Origin: Bacteroidota bacterium
GTDB lineage: Bacteria; Bacteroidota; Ignavibacteria; SZUA-365
Length of the DNA stretch: 64,000 nucleotides
Direction: 5' to 3'
NCBI GenBank assembly: GCA_003246455.1
Contig: QKAF01000079.1
Span: forward strand, 1-64,000
Each line of letters starts with the position of its first letter. Positions within the stretch are counted from its first letter, which is position 1. Positions 35,758 through 44,050 of the stretch are shown one piece after another. The notes below the pieces were generated by a model. It saw nothing but the letters and a program-made list of their open reading frames with translations. It made no database searches and was not told the origin of the DNA. The position numbers and the translations under genes are program-made.

Positions 35758-36321
35758 ATGCGTATCCAATCTGTCTTCCTGCTCCTTTTCCTGGTCGGCG
35801 CGTGCAGCGCAGTCGCGCAGCAGCAGCCCGACTCGCCACCCGCGGGCGTGTATTCCTTCACGCTCAACAGCATCGACGGGAAAGCAACGCCGCTGGCCGA
35901 CTATCGCGGCGACGTGCTCCTTATCGTGAACACCGCCTCCGAATGCGGGTACACGCCGCAATACGCACCGCTGGAGCAGCTGTATCAGCGTTTCCGGGAC
36001 CGCGGACTGCGGATTCTCGCCTTTCCCGCCAATAACTTCGGCGGGCAGGAGCCGGGCAGCAACGCCGAAATCAAGGAATTCTGCACGAGCCACTACGCCG
36101 TCACCTTCGATCTGTTTGAGAAAATCAGCGTCAAAGGGGAGGACATCCATCCTCTCTACCATTACCTGACGGCGGAAACCGATTTCCCGGGCGACATCCG
36201 GTGGAATTTCACGAAGTTCCTCGTCAGCCGCGACGGCACAGTCGTCGCCCGCTTTGACACAAAGGTCGATCCCCTCGATGGACACGTCGTTTCGCAGATC
36301 GAGGGGTTGCTCAATGAGTGA
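35758..36321 (+). CDS. exported glutathione peroxidase-family thiol peroxidase
   Basis: A 187-residue protein with an N-terminal signal (about 1-20). VGAC at 13-16 is a possible lipobox, which would make it a lipoprotein. The GPx fold has peroxidatic C63 in NTASECGYTPQY, Q97 in FPANNFGGQEPG and W149 in RWNFTKFLV, the usual catalytic tetrad positions. Bacterial members of this type generally use thioredoxin and a second Cys; C109 lies in the EFCTSHY helix in the position used by such enzymes. ATG 35758 has AGAGGT upstream. Its last 8 bp overlap the AbgT gene start, so they are translationally coupled. Confidence 0.92.
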   Translation: MRIQSVFLLLFLVGACSAVAQQQPDSPPAGVYSFTLNSIDGKATPLADYRGDVLLIVNTASECGYTPQYAPLEQLYQRFRDRGLRILAFPANNFGGQEPGSNAEIKEFCTSHYAVTFDLFEKISVKGEDIHPLYHYLTAETDFPGDIRWNFTKFLVSRDGTVVARFDTKVDPLDGHVVSQIEGLLNE

Positions 36322-37834
36322 GAAAAAATCCCTCTTCCGCCGGTCGCTCGATTCCGTCGAAGCGATCGGAAACGCGCTGCCCCATCCCGCCACCATTTTC
36401 GCTCTCCTCGCCGTCGTGGTCGTCATCGTTTCGGGCATCACCGCCACGATGGACCTCTCGGCCATTCATCCCGGGACAAAAGAACTCATCACCGTCCGCA
36501 GTCTCCTCTCCGCTGAAGGCATCCGCTGGATGTTCGAGAGCGTCGAGGAGAACTTCGTGGCCTTCCCGCCGCTCGGGCTCGTGCTGGTCGCGATGATCGG
36601 CATCGGCGTCGCCGAGGGTTCGGGACTGATCACCGTCGTCATCCGCGCGCTCGTGCTGAAAGCCCCGCCGCGGCTGATAACGATGGCGGTCGTGGCCGCG
36701 GGCGTGCTCAGCCACCTGGCTTCCGAGGCCGGCTACGTCGTGCTCATCCCGCTCGGCGCCGTGATGTTCTATGCGCTGGGCCGGCATCCGATTGCCGGAC
36801 TCGCGGCGGCGTTCGCGGGAGTCAGCGGCGGCTTCGGCGCGAATTTCCTGATCGGAAGCGTTGATCCGGTGCTCGCCGGACTGACCCAGAGCGCGGCGCA
36901 GATCATCGATCCGACGGTGATGATTTCCCCGGCCACCAACATCTATTTCATGTTCGTCTCCGCGATCATGATCGTGGTCGTCGGATCGCTCGTGACGGAA
37001 AAAATCGTCGAGCCGCGGCTCGGCAGATACGAGGGGACGGAAAAACCGATTGAGATGGAACGGCTCACGCAGATCGAACGCCGGGGCATATTCTGGTCCG
37101 GCATCAGCGTCGCCGTCGTTCTCGGGCTCTTCGCCCTGGCGGTGATCCCGGAAAACGGCCTCCTGCGCATTCCCGGCGAGACGGTGCTGCATTCCGCATT
37201 CTTCAACGGCATGATCACCGCCATCATGATATTCTTCCTGATTCCCGGCGTCGTCTACGGCCTGGTGACCGGATCGATTCGCTCGGACAAGGACGGCGTC
37301 AGGCAGATGATCTCTTCGATGAGCCACATGGCCACGTATATCGTCCTCGTGTTTTTCGCCGCGCAGTTCGTTTTCTATTTCAATTATTCCCGTCTCGGAC
37401 TGATACTCGCCATCGAGGGTGCGGACCTCCTCAGCCATATCGGCTTCACGGGCATACCGCTGATGATCGCTTTCATCCTCGTTTCGGCGTTCATCAACAT
37501 GTTCATGGGATCCGCATCCGCGAAGTGGGCGATCATGGCGCCGGTCTTCGTGCCCATGTTCATGCTCATCGGGTATCACCCGTCGCTGACCCAGATGGTG
37601 TTCCGCGTCGGCGATTCGCTGACGAACGTCATCACGCCGATGATGTCATATTTCGCGCTGATCGTCGCCTTCGCGGAGAAATACGACGAGGACTACGGCA
37701 TCGGGACCATCATCTCGACCATGCTTCCGTACAGTATCGTCTTCGGAATCGTATGGACCCTGCTGCTCGTCGCATGGATGCTGACCGGGCTGCCGGTCGG
37801 TCCGGACGGGCCGCTGCACTACCTGCCGGGCTGA
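36314..37834 (+). CDS. AbgT-family transporter
   Basis: A 506-residue inner-membrane protein with about nine to ten transmembrane helices and two re-entrant hairpins. Family motifs are the GNALPHPATIFALLA start, AGVSGGFGANFLIGSVDP and the second hairpin FMGSASAKWAIMAPVFVPMF, followed by GDSLTNVITPMMSYFALI. AbgT proteins import p-aminobenzoyl-glutamate or export sulfonamide antimetabolites by proton exchange (family knowledge); which applies here is not known. ATG 36314 overlaps the peroxidase stop by 8 bp and is chosen over 36254. It is the last gene of the mscS-nudix-gpx-abgT run, followed by a GC-rich hairpin. Confidence 0.9.
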   Translation: MSEKKSLFRRSLDSVEAIGNALPHPATIFALLAVVVVIVSGITATMDLSAIHPGTKELITVRSLLSAEGIRWMFESVEENFVAFPPLGLVLVAMIGIGVAEGSGLITVVIRALVLKAPPRLITMAVVAAGVLSHLASEAGYVVLIPLGAVMFYALGRHPIAGLAAAFAGVSGGFGANFLIGSVDPVLAGLTQSAAQIIDPTVMISPATNIYFMFVSAIMIVVVGSLVTEKIVEPRLGRYEGTEKPIEMERLTQIERRGIFWSGISVAVVLGLFALAVIPENGLLRIPGETVLHSAFFNGMITAIMIFFLIPGVVYGLVTGSIRSDKDGVRQMISSMSHMATYIVLVFFAAQFVFYFNYSRLGLILAIEGADLLSHIGFTGIPLMIAFILVSAFINMFMGSASAKWAIMAPVFVPMFMLIGYHPSLTQMVFRVGDSLTNVITPMMSYFALIVAFAEKYDEDYGIGTIISTMLPYSIVFGIVWTLLLVAWMLTGLPVGPDGPLHYLPG

Positions 37835-37859
37835 GCCGGCGGTTTTCCCGCGAAAACAC

Positions 37860-37881
37860 CCCGCCCGGACTCCCGGGCGGG
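37860..37881. terminator. GC hairpin after AbgT gene
   Basis: CCCGCCCGG (37860-37868) pairs with CCGGGCGGG (37873-37881) around a 4-nt loop, 25 nt past the stop codon. There is no T-run, so intrinsic termination is uncertain. Confidence 0.45.
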
Positions 37882-37983
37882 ACCGCCGCGCCCGCCTTTG
37901 ATCAGAGGGTCGATTTTCTTAGCTTTCGCAGTTGAGATCCATCTGCATCTCCTCTGTCGTTTAGAGCCACAACACCGGCCTGC

Positions 37984-38703
37984 ATGGAATATCTCGCTAC
38001 AGTACTTATCGGGACTCTCGTCGGAATCCTGATCACGGTTCCGCTTGGTCCCACATCCATCTACGTCGCGCAACGGACGCTGCGCGGCGATACACGGAAG
38101 GGACTGCTGGTAGCCGTCGGCGCTGTGATCGTGGATGTCTTCTACTGTCTTATCATCACGATGGGGCTGATCGCGCTGGTGCACCCCTACCTGCAGAATG
38201 CGGTGGTGCAGATCGTGTTCTCCGTGTTTCTCATCGGCTACGGCATGAAAATGCTGCTGTTCGAGAAGAAACACATCCGGGAAGAGGAGGAAAGCAGCGG
38301 TGATGCGAACAGCGTACCTGCAGGCGAGGAGGCGGAGGACGACAGCCTCCCCGAGCCGCGCACGCGCTTCTTCAAGAAATCCCATTATAGCGGGGTGCTG
38401 ATCGGCATCTCCATGACGCTTGCAAACCCGACGCTCTTTTTCTCATGGATCGCGGTGCTGAGCTTCGTCAGCGCGCACGGACTCCTGATCGACAGCACGG
38501 TGCACAAGCTCCTTTTCTCCCTGGCCGTCGGAGCGGGAAGCATGGGCTGGTTCCTTGCGCTCGCGCTGTTCGTGCGGAACCGCCGGCACATTATTTCCGA
38601 CGGTTTCGTGAAGATGGCATCATCCATTACTGCCCTTGTGATCATTGGATTTGGTGTGTATTTTACCATCACGATCTTTCAACATCTCAACGGGGCGACC
38701 TGA
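37984..38703 (+). CDS. LysE-family amino acid exporter
   Basis: A 239-residue membrane protein with six helices (about 5-28, 40-65, 68-90, 140-162, 170-192 and 205-230). The LysE/RhtB start motif GTLVGILITVPLGPTSIYVAQRTL is present with G and P residues in place. A charged cytoplasmic loop (about 92-130; EEEESSGDANS) is longer than usual. Family members export basic or other amino acids. No clear Shine-Dalgarno sequence precedes ATG 37984. It is isolated by about 150 bp on its 5' side, and the T9SS gene follows on the same strand 124 bp later. Confidence 0.88.
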   Translation: MEYLATVLIGTLVGILITVPLGPTSIYVAQRTLRGDTRKGLLVAVGAVIVDVFYCLIITMGLIALVHPYLQNAVVQIVFSVFLIGYGMKMLLFEKKHIREEEESSGDANSVPAGEEAEDDSLPEPRTRFFKKSHYSGVLIGISMTLANPTLFFSWIAVLSFVSAHGLLIDSTVHKLLFSLAVGAGSMGWFLALALFVRNRRHIISDGFVKMASSITALVIIGFGVYFTITIFQHLNGAT

Positions 38704-38827
38704 CAGGGCAGAAGCGTCCGTTTATTTCTCCGATCCGATCGCAGGCATACCGGCACTCGACTCACCGGCCGGGTTGTTACTAACATACATTTCGGACCAT
38801 CCACTCCGGAATACATCTCCTACATCG

Positions 38828-40438
38828 ATGAAAAAGCTGTACACCCATCTGCTGATGGCAATCCTGGCCGTTCTGGGGACGGAGGCTGCCGCACAACCGC
38901 AAAACGTGCGCATCGACCTGCCCGGCAGTTCCGCCGAGGAAGTCTCGATCGCAATCAACCCGCTCGATCCCGATAACATTGTTGCGGGTGCGAATCTCAA
39001 TTACCATTTCGCATCGTTCGATGGCGGGAAAACCTGGACGCAGGGGGAGCTCCCCGGCGGAACCTGGGGAGACCCGGCCGTCCTATTCGACAAGACCGGA
39101 CGCGCATATATCGCGAACCTGGTCTACGGCTGGGATGCGATTATCGTGCGGCGCAGCGATGACGGCGGACTCACCTGGTCGACCCCGGTGAAGCTTTTCG
39201 GACCGAGTTCCGACAGCGCCAAGGTGGGAAGCCTGTACCGGTCGAGTCTGCAGGACAAGGAATTCCTCGTTGCGGATCTGACCGACGGTCCGTTCGGCGG
39301 TTCCATTTACGCGGCGTGGACGGATTTCACGAAATACGGCAGCAGGAACGAGCAGGACAGCAGCGTGATCGTCTTCGCCCGCTCGACGGACCGCGGCGAA
39401 AGCTTCGAGCCCTTTGTCCGCGTCAGCGACAAGGCGGGCGACGCCGTCGACAGCGATGAAACCATGGAAGGCGCCGTGCCGGCGGTCGGTCCCGACGGGC
39501 AGGTCTACCTTGCCTGGGCGGGTCCGGACGGACTGTATTTCGACCGTTCGATGGACGGCGGGAAGACCTTCGGTACCGACAAAATCATTTCCGACATGCC
39601 CGGGGGATGGGATATCGACATTTCCGGCATATCCCGATCCAACGGGCTGCCGATCACCCTGGCCGACATTTCGAACTCTCCGTACCGCGGCAACATCTAC
39701 GTCAACTGGGTGGATCAGCGCAACGGGGATCCCGATGTGTTCATCGCCGTTTCGTCGGACGAGGGTGAAAGCTGGTCCGCACCGATCCGCGTCAATGACG
39801 ACGAGCTGGGGAACGGCCGCGATCAGTTTTTCACCTGGGCGACAGTGGATCCGGTCACCGGGGATCTCTGGGTGGTTTTCCACGACCGCCGCCGGTATGC
39901 GACCGATTCCACGGACGTCTATCTCGCGCGCTCGACGGACGGCGGTCAGACGTTCGTCAACGAACTGCTGAGCGACATGCCGTTTTTCCCGAGTCCGATG
40001 GTGTTTTTCGGCGATTACAACGGCATCAGCGCGTACAACGGACGCGTGCGGCCGATATGGGTTGAGCTCGATCAGGGCGAACTGGGCGTCTACACGGCAC
40101 TGATCGATGTTTCCGAACCCAACAGCATTTCCGCGCCGCCCGGCAGCACGCAGGGTTTCCGGATGGAGACGTATCCGAATCCCGTTCCGTTTACGTCGGG
40201 TACACAGCTGAAACTGCATCTTCATTCGCAGGCGGCAGGAGTCGCCGAGATCGCCTTTTTCGATATGATCGGCCGGCAGGTGGGGCCCATCACGGAGAAG
40301 CACGTGTACGAGGGAGAACAGGCCTTTTCCGTCGATGTCCGCGGCTGCAGGCCGGGACTGTATATCTGCCGCGCCGTGATGCAGGGTCCGGGCGCGGAGA
40401 CCGAATCTGTTTCCCGTATCGTGACCATACTGCCCTGA
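38828..40438 (+). CDS. secreted sialidase-like BNR propeller with T9SS sorting domain
   Basis: A 536-residue exported protein. A signal peptide (about 1-22, cleavage near TEAAAQ) precedes a propeller with Asp-box repeats: SFDGGKTWTQG, SDDGGLTWST, STDRGESFEPF, SMDGGKTFGT, SSDEGESWSAP and STDGGQTFVNE. The C-terminal Por sorting domain (about 450-536) has TYPNPVPFTSG and FFDMIGRQV. No full set of sialidase arginines was seen, so enzymatic activity is doubtful. It is likely exported to the surface by T9SS. ATG 38828 is the only one that gives a proper signal peptide; the frame is open from 38645. It is followed after 123 bp by the PAS/GAF gene. Confidence 0.87.
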   Translation: MKKLYTHLLMAILAVLGTEAAAQPQNVRIDLPGSSAEEVSIAINPLDPDNIVAGANLNYHFASFDGGKTWTQGELPGGTWGDPAVLFDKTGRAYIANLVYGWDAIIVRRSDDGGLTWSTPVKLFGPSSDSAKVGSLYRSSLQDKEFLVADLTDGPFGGSIYAAWTDFTKYGSRNEQDSSVIVFARSTDRGESFEPFVRVSDKAGDAVDSDETMEGAVPAVGPDGQVYLAWAGPDGLYFDRSMDGGKTFGTDKIISDMPGGWDIDISGISRSNGLPITLADISNSPYRGNIYVNWVDQRNGDPDVFIAVSSDEGESWSAPIRVNDDELGNGRDQFFTWATVDPVTGDLWVVFHDRRRYATDSTDVYLARSTDGGQTFVNELLSDMPFFPSPMVFFGDYNGISAYNGRVRPIWVELDQGELGVYTALIDVSEPNSISAPPGSTQGFRMETYPNPVPFTSGTQLKLHLHSQAAGVAEIAFFDMIGRQVGPITEKHVYEGEQAFSVDVRGCRPGLYICRAVMQGPGAETESVSRIVTILP

Positions 40439-40561
40439 TTTTTTTTCCGCAACCCGAACCGGCCGCCGCGAAAGCGTAGGTTTGCGCGGCTGCCGGGTTC
40501 CCGCGACGCGATACCGCGCGTCGCCCCACAAGTTTATCCGTTCCTGATACTCGAGGTTCTC

Positions 40562-42751
40562 ATGTCCGAACTCACCCGTATGACCAAAGCCGAGCTCATC
40601 GAAGAGATCACCCGACTCCGCTCGCAGAACGAGGGGAATGCCGATCAGCCCGATGCCAACGGGAAATTCGATGAGGATGCGCTTTTCGAGCTCGCCGGAG
40701 ACGCGGAGGGCGATGAGCTCTTTCTCGTCACCGATACCGGCCGATTTGTTTTCGTCAACGATACGGCGCTCCAGCGCCTCGGATACGAAGAGCAGGAAAT
40801 ACTCGGCATGTCGCTGCCGCGCATCGATCCCAACAACACCCGCGCCGCCTGGCTCGGGCGCGTGTCGCGGCTGAAGCAGTCGGATGAACCGGATGTATTC
40901 GAGACCGAGCATATCGCCAGCGACGGCGGGGTGCAGGCCAAGGAAATCACGGCATCCTACGTCACATACAAGTCGCGCACCTACGTTCTCTGCGTCGGCA
41001 AGGGCATTGACCGCGTCGAGGGGAAACGCAGCCCCGCCTCCACGGTCCGCACACGCGAACAGGTGCTGATGCAGTCGACGTCCGACGGCGTGCTCGTCGT
41101 CGATACGCGGGGCACCATCACCGAGAGCAACGCCGTCGCCGACCGCCTGCTCAGTGTCTCCAAGAACGAGGTGATCGGCCGGTCCTGCATCGATTCCCGC
41201 TGGCGCCTCGTCGACAGCGACGGCTCTCCCCTCAGCATCAGCAGCCACCCGATGATGATCGCCCTCGTCGAGGAACAGCCGATCGCCAACCGCCGCATCC
41301 ACATGCTGGCGCTGGACGGTTCGCGTCGGATGATGATGGTCAACGCAGCGCCGATCTACGACGAAGCGGGCGCGCTCGCGGGAGCCATCGGCTGCCTCCG
41401 TCCGTACGAAGACAGCACCGAGCGCAAGGAGCAGGTGCGGCGCGACACGAGCCTCAACGCGATGTACCGGGCCGTGGTCCAGGCGATGGTGACGGCAGGT
41501 TCGGAAGACGATCTCGAACGCAGCGTCTGTGAGGCGCTGGTGAAGCACGGCAATTATCACCTGGTGTGGCGCGGCATCACGAAGCCCAGTGACGAGCGCA
41601 TCCATCCGACCGTGAGCGCCGGAGAGGGTACCGACTACCTGATGAAAATCAAGATCCGCTACGACGAAAGCGAGTACGGAAACGGTCCCATCGGCCGGGC
41701 AATGAAGACGCAGCAGGTCGTCGTCGTCCCGGATCTTTCCGTCGATCCCACGTACGAGCCCTGGCGCCGCCAGGCGGAGCGCATGGGACTGCATTCCCTC
41801 GCGGCGTTTCCCATGCAGTTCACCGGCGAGAAAGTCGGCGTCCTCATCTGTTACTCGCAGGACAAGAATCATTTCGTCGGATCCGAGCTCGAGCGTCTCA
41901 AGGAGATCGCCCTGCTCTTCTCCTACGGGATCGGCGTGCGGAGGCGCGCGGATGCGGACCGCATCATGCGCAGCGAGTTCGCGACGCAGAAAATGATGCT
42001 CGACATCTACAACAGCACCCTTCCCGTGGCCGTGGCGCGGTTCGATGTCCGCGAACCGTTCCGCTGTGAATCCGCGAACCGGGAATTCCTCGCGCTGGTC
42101 GACGAACCGTACCGCAGCACCGGTGTCGAGGGCTGCTTCGTCACCGATATCATGTACGCGGTGTATCATCGCGATATCTATCAGCGCATGGCGGAGGCCG
42201 CCTCGGGCGGAGAGACGGTCGGCAGCGACGACGAGATATTCACCGACTGGCAGGGGCATGAGATGCACTGGAGCTGGCGCATCGTTCCGGTACCGGGCGA
42301 CGCCGGGCATCAGCAGCTGCTCTATATCGGTTACCGCCTCGACGCCGGGACCCTCGTCGCGGAAGACGAAGCGTCCGCCGCGACCGGAAACGCCGTACCG
42401 GCTTCCGGCGACGCCGCCGACACCCCGGCCGTCGTGCGGATGTCCGGGCCGCGCTTCGGCGCCCGCGCAAAAGCCGAGACACGCCTGGCGCGCTTCCTGG
42501 AAGAGGGAAGGATCCTCGACGCCAACCGCGCAGCGACCGCGCTCTTCGGCGCGGCGGAAGGCAGCACCGGCATTTCCGCTGACGCGTTTTTCGGCGAAGG
42601 GCGGACGGCTTTCCTCTCGGAAGTACTCATGGCGAAGGGCGTCGGGGAAACCGTGGAGACCGCCTCCGCGGCAGACGGAAAGGCAGTGTCGTGCCAGGTG
42701 TTTTCGATGCCGGAGGACGACGGACAGCAGCTGCTGCTGATCTGCGGGTGA
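40562..42751 (+). CDS. PAS/GAF sensor protein without an output domain
   Basis: A 729-residue soluble protein. A short coiled coil (about 5-25) is followed by PAS (about 45-150), PAS (about 165-290), GAF (about 310-475; GPIGRAMKTQQVVVVPDLS is typical), and PAS (about 480-600). A linker rich in Ala/Thr and a degenerate PAS-like end (about 630-729) follow. There is no HisKA, HATPase, GGDEF, EAL or helix-turn-helix, and the end is a normal stop, so this is not simply a truncated kinase in frame. It may act as a sensory partner for a kinase such as the one at 44051. GAGGT lies 5 nt before ATG 40562. It is 18 bp ahead of alr. Confidence 0.82.
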   Translation: MSELTRMTKAELIEEITRLRSQNEGNADQPDANGKFDEDALFELAGDAEGDELFLVTDTGRFVFVNDTALQRLGYEEQEILGMSLPRIDPNNTRAAWLGRVSRLKQSDEPDVFETEHIASDGGVQAKEITASYVTYKSRTYVLCVGKGIDRVEGKRSPASTVRTREQVLMQSTSDGVLVVDTRGTITESNAVADRLLSVSKNEVIGRSCIDSRWRLVDSDGSPLSISSHPMMIALVEEQPIANRRIHMLALDGSRRMMMVNAAPIYDEAGALAGAIGCLRPYEDSTERKEQVRRDTSLNAMYRAVVQAMVTAGSEDDLERSVCEALVKHGNYHLVWRGITKPSDERIHPTVSAGEGTDYLMKIKIRYDESEYGNGPIGRAMKTQQVVVVPDLSVDPTYEPWRRQAERMGLHSLAAFPMQFTGEKVGVLICYSQDKNHFVGSELERLKEIALLFSYGIGVRRRADADRIMRSEFATQKMMLDIYNSTLPVAVARFDVREPFRCESANREFLALVDEPYRSTGVEGCFVTDIMYAVYHRDIYQRMAEAASGGETVGSDDEIFTDWQGHEMHWSWRIVPVPGDAGHQQLLYIGYRLDAGTLVAEDEASAATGNAVPASGDAADTPAVVRMSGPRFGARAKAETRLARFLEEGRILDANRAATALFGAAEGSTGISADAFFGEGRTAFLSEVLMAKGVGETVETASAADGKAVSCQVFSMPEDDGQQLLLICG

Positions 42752-42769
42752 ATCAACAGGACACACGCA

Positions 42770-43921
42770 ATGTTTGAAAGCGTATTCGACGACGGATCCA
42801 TCGCCATGCGGCCGACGGTGATCGAGGTGGACCTCGACGCACTGCGTGACAATGTATCGCGCCTCCGCGACCACGTCGGGAACACGCGTATCATGGCAAC
42901 GGTCAAAGCCAACGCATACGGGCACGGACTGGTTCGCACGGCGAAGGAACTGCTGCGTTTCGGGGTCGACGAACTCGGTGTGGCCTTCCTCGAAGAGGGG
43001 ATCGCCCTCCGGCGCGCAGGCATCACCGCACCGATCCTCGTGCTCGGGGGAATCATCGGCAACCAGATCGCCCACTTCCTCGAATATGACCTTCAGATCA
43101 CCGCGTCGAGTGTTTTCAAACTCCGGCAGATCGACGAGACCGCCGCCGCGATGGGCAAACGCGCCCAGGTCCAGCTGAAAATCGATACCGGGATGGGGCG
43201 CATCGGCATTCGCCACGAAAACGCGGCCCAGCTCTTCGATGCCTTCCAGGATGCGCGACACTGCGACCTCCGGGGCGTCTTTTCGCATTTTGCGTCGTCA
43301 CACGATCCCGACAAACGTTTCACCCGGCTGCAGCTCGACCGCTTTCTCGCGGCACTCGAGTATTTTCCGCGGCACGGGCTCCCGACGCCGACGCGGCACA
43401 TCGCCAATTCCGCCGCGGTGCTGCAGCACCCTGACGCCATGCTCGATATGGTTCGTCCGGGCATCATGCTGTACGGAGTGTATCCCGGCCCCGAGGTCGA
43501 GCGCTCGATCCGCATCCGGCCGGTATTGAGCATGAAAACCCGGGTGGTCTATTTCAAAGTCGTGCTCGCCGGTGCCTCGATCGGGTACGATCACACGTGG
43601 ACCGCCGGGCACGATACGCGCGTGGTAACGCTGCCGGTCGGGTACGGGGACGGATACGCGCGCAGTCTCTCGAACCGCGGCGCGGTGCTGATCAACGGGC
43701 GGCGCTATCCGATCGTCGGACGGATTTCCATGGATCAGTGCATGGTCGACATCGGGCAGGATTCGGCCTACACCGGCGACGAAGCCGTCCTTATCGGCGG
43801 GCAGGGCGAGGAACGCATTTCCGTCGAAGAACTCGCCGAGCACTGCGACACCATCCCTTACGAAATTCTGACCATGCTGAATACGCGCGTCCCCCGCAAG
43901 TACGTCGGCGGAGCGCCGTGA
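42770..43921 (+). CDS. alr: alanine racemase
   Basis: A 383-residue fold-type III PLP enzyme, normal family length. The PLP lysine is K46 in ATVKANAYGHG. The second catalytic base is Y273 in ASIGYDHTW. The C-terminal domain holds LPVGYGDGYARSLSN and the GRISMDQCMVDIG block. It interconverts L- and D-alanine for peptidoglycan. Start ATG 42770 has AGGA upstream; an ATG at 42806 is also possible, since the core begins around RPTVIEVDLDAL. It is co-directional with the PAS/GAF gene 18 bp upstream. A strong promoter for the next kinase gene lies just after its stop. Confidence 0.95.
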   Translation: MFESVFDDGSIAMRPTVIEVDLDALRDNVSRLRDHVGNTRIMATVKANAYGHGLVRTAKELLRFGVDELGVAFLEEGIALRRAGITAPILVLGGIIGNQIAHFLEYDLQITASSVFKLRQIDETAAAMGKRAQVQLKIDTGMGRIGIRHENAAQLFDAFQDARHCDLRGVFSHFASSHDPDKRFTRLQLDRFLAALEYFPRHGLPTPTRHIANSAAVLQHPDAMLDMVRPGIMLYGVYPGPEVERSIRIRPVLSMKTRVVYFKVVLAGASIGYDHTWTAGHDTRVVTLPVGYGDGYARSLSNRGAVLINGRRYPIVGRISMDQCMVDIGQDSAYTGDEAVLIGGQGEERISVEELAEHCDTIPYEILTMLNTRVPRKYVGGAP

Positions 43922-43930
43922 CGGCGCATC

Positions 43931-43959
43931 TTGTGATCAGATGGGAATAGCCGTATAAT
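43931..43959 (+). promoter_or_regulatory. sigma70-like promoter for the receiver-kinase gene
   Basis: TTGTGA (43931-43936), exactly 17 bp, then a perfect TATAAT (43954-43959). It is 92 bp ahead of the start codon at 44051. Confidence 0.55.
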
Positions 43960-44050
43960 AGCCTTGTCATGCCGTCCGCGCATCTCGCCTCTGAACGCCT
44001 TTCGCCGGGCATGATCGCAGTATAAGAGATCCAGACATTCAGGAGTGTCA

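Noticed and set aside
36311-37579. 422-codon open frame on the minus strand
   Set aside because: It is antisense to the AbgT transporter and is an Asp/His/Glu-rich shadow of its hydrophobic codons.
40375-40410. GC-rich dyad near the end of the second BNR gene
   Set aside because: CCGCGCC/GGGCGCGG lies inside the coding sequence, before the stop codon, and fits the protein frame.
40451-40500. terminator after the second BNR T9SS gene
   Set aside because: An imperfect inverted repeat (AACCCG...CGGGTT) has an asymmetric bulge and the T-run precedes rather than follows it on the plus strand.
39083-43288. 1401-codon open frame on the minus strand
   Set aside because: It is antisense to the T9SS BNR gene, the PAS/GAF gene and alr, all of which have clear domain motifs. 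It reads as His/Arg/Asp-rich low-complexity sequence, typical of a GC-rich antisense frame.
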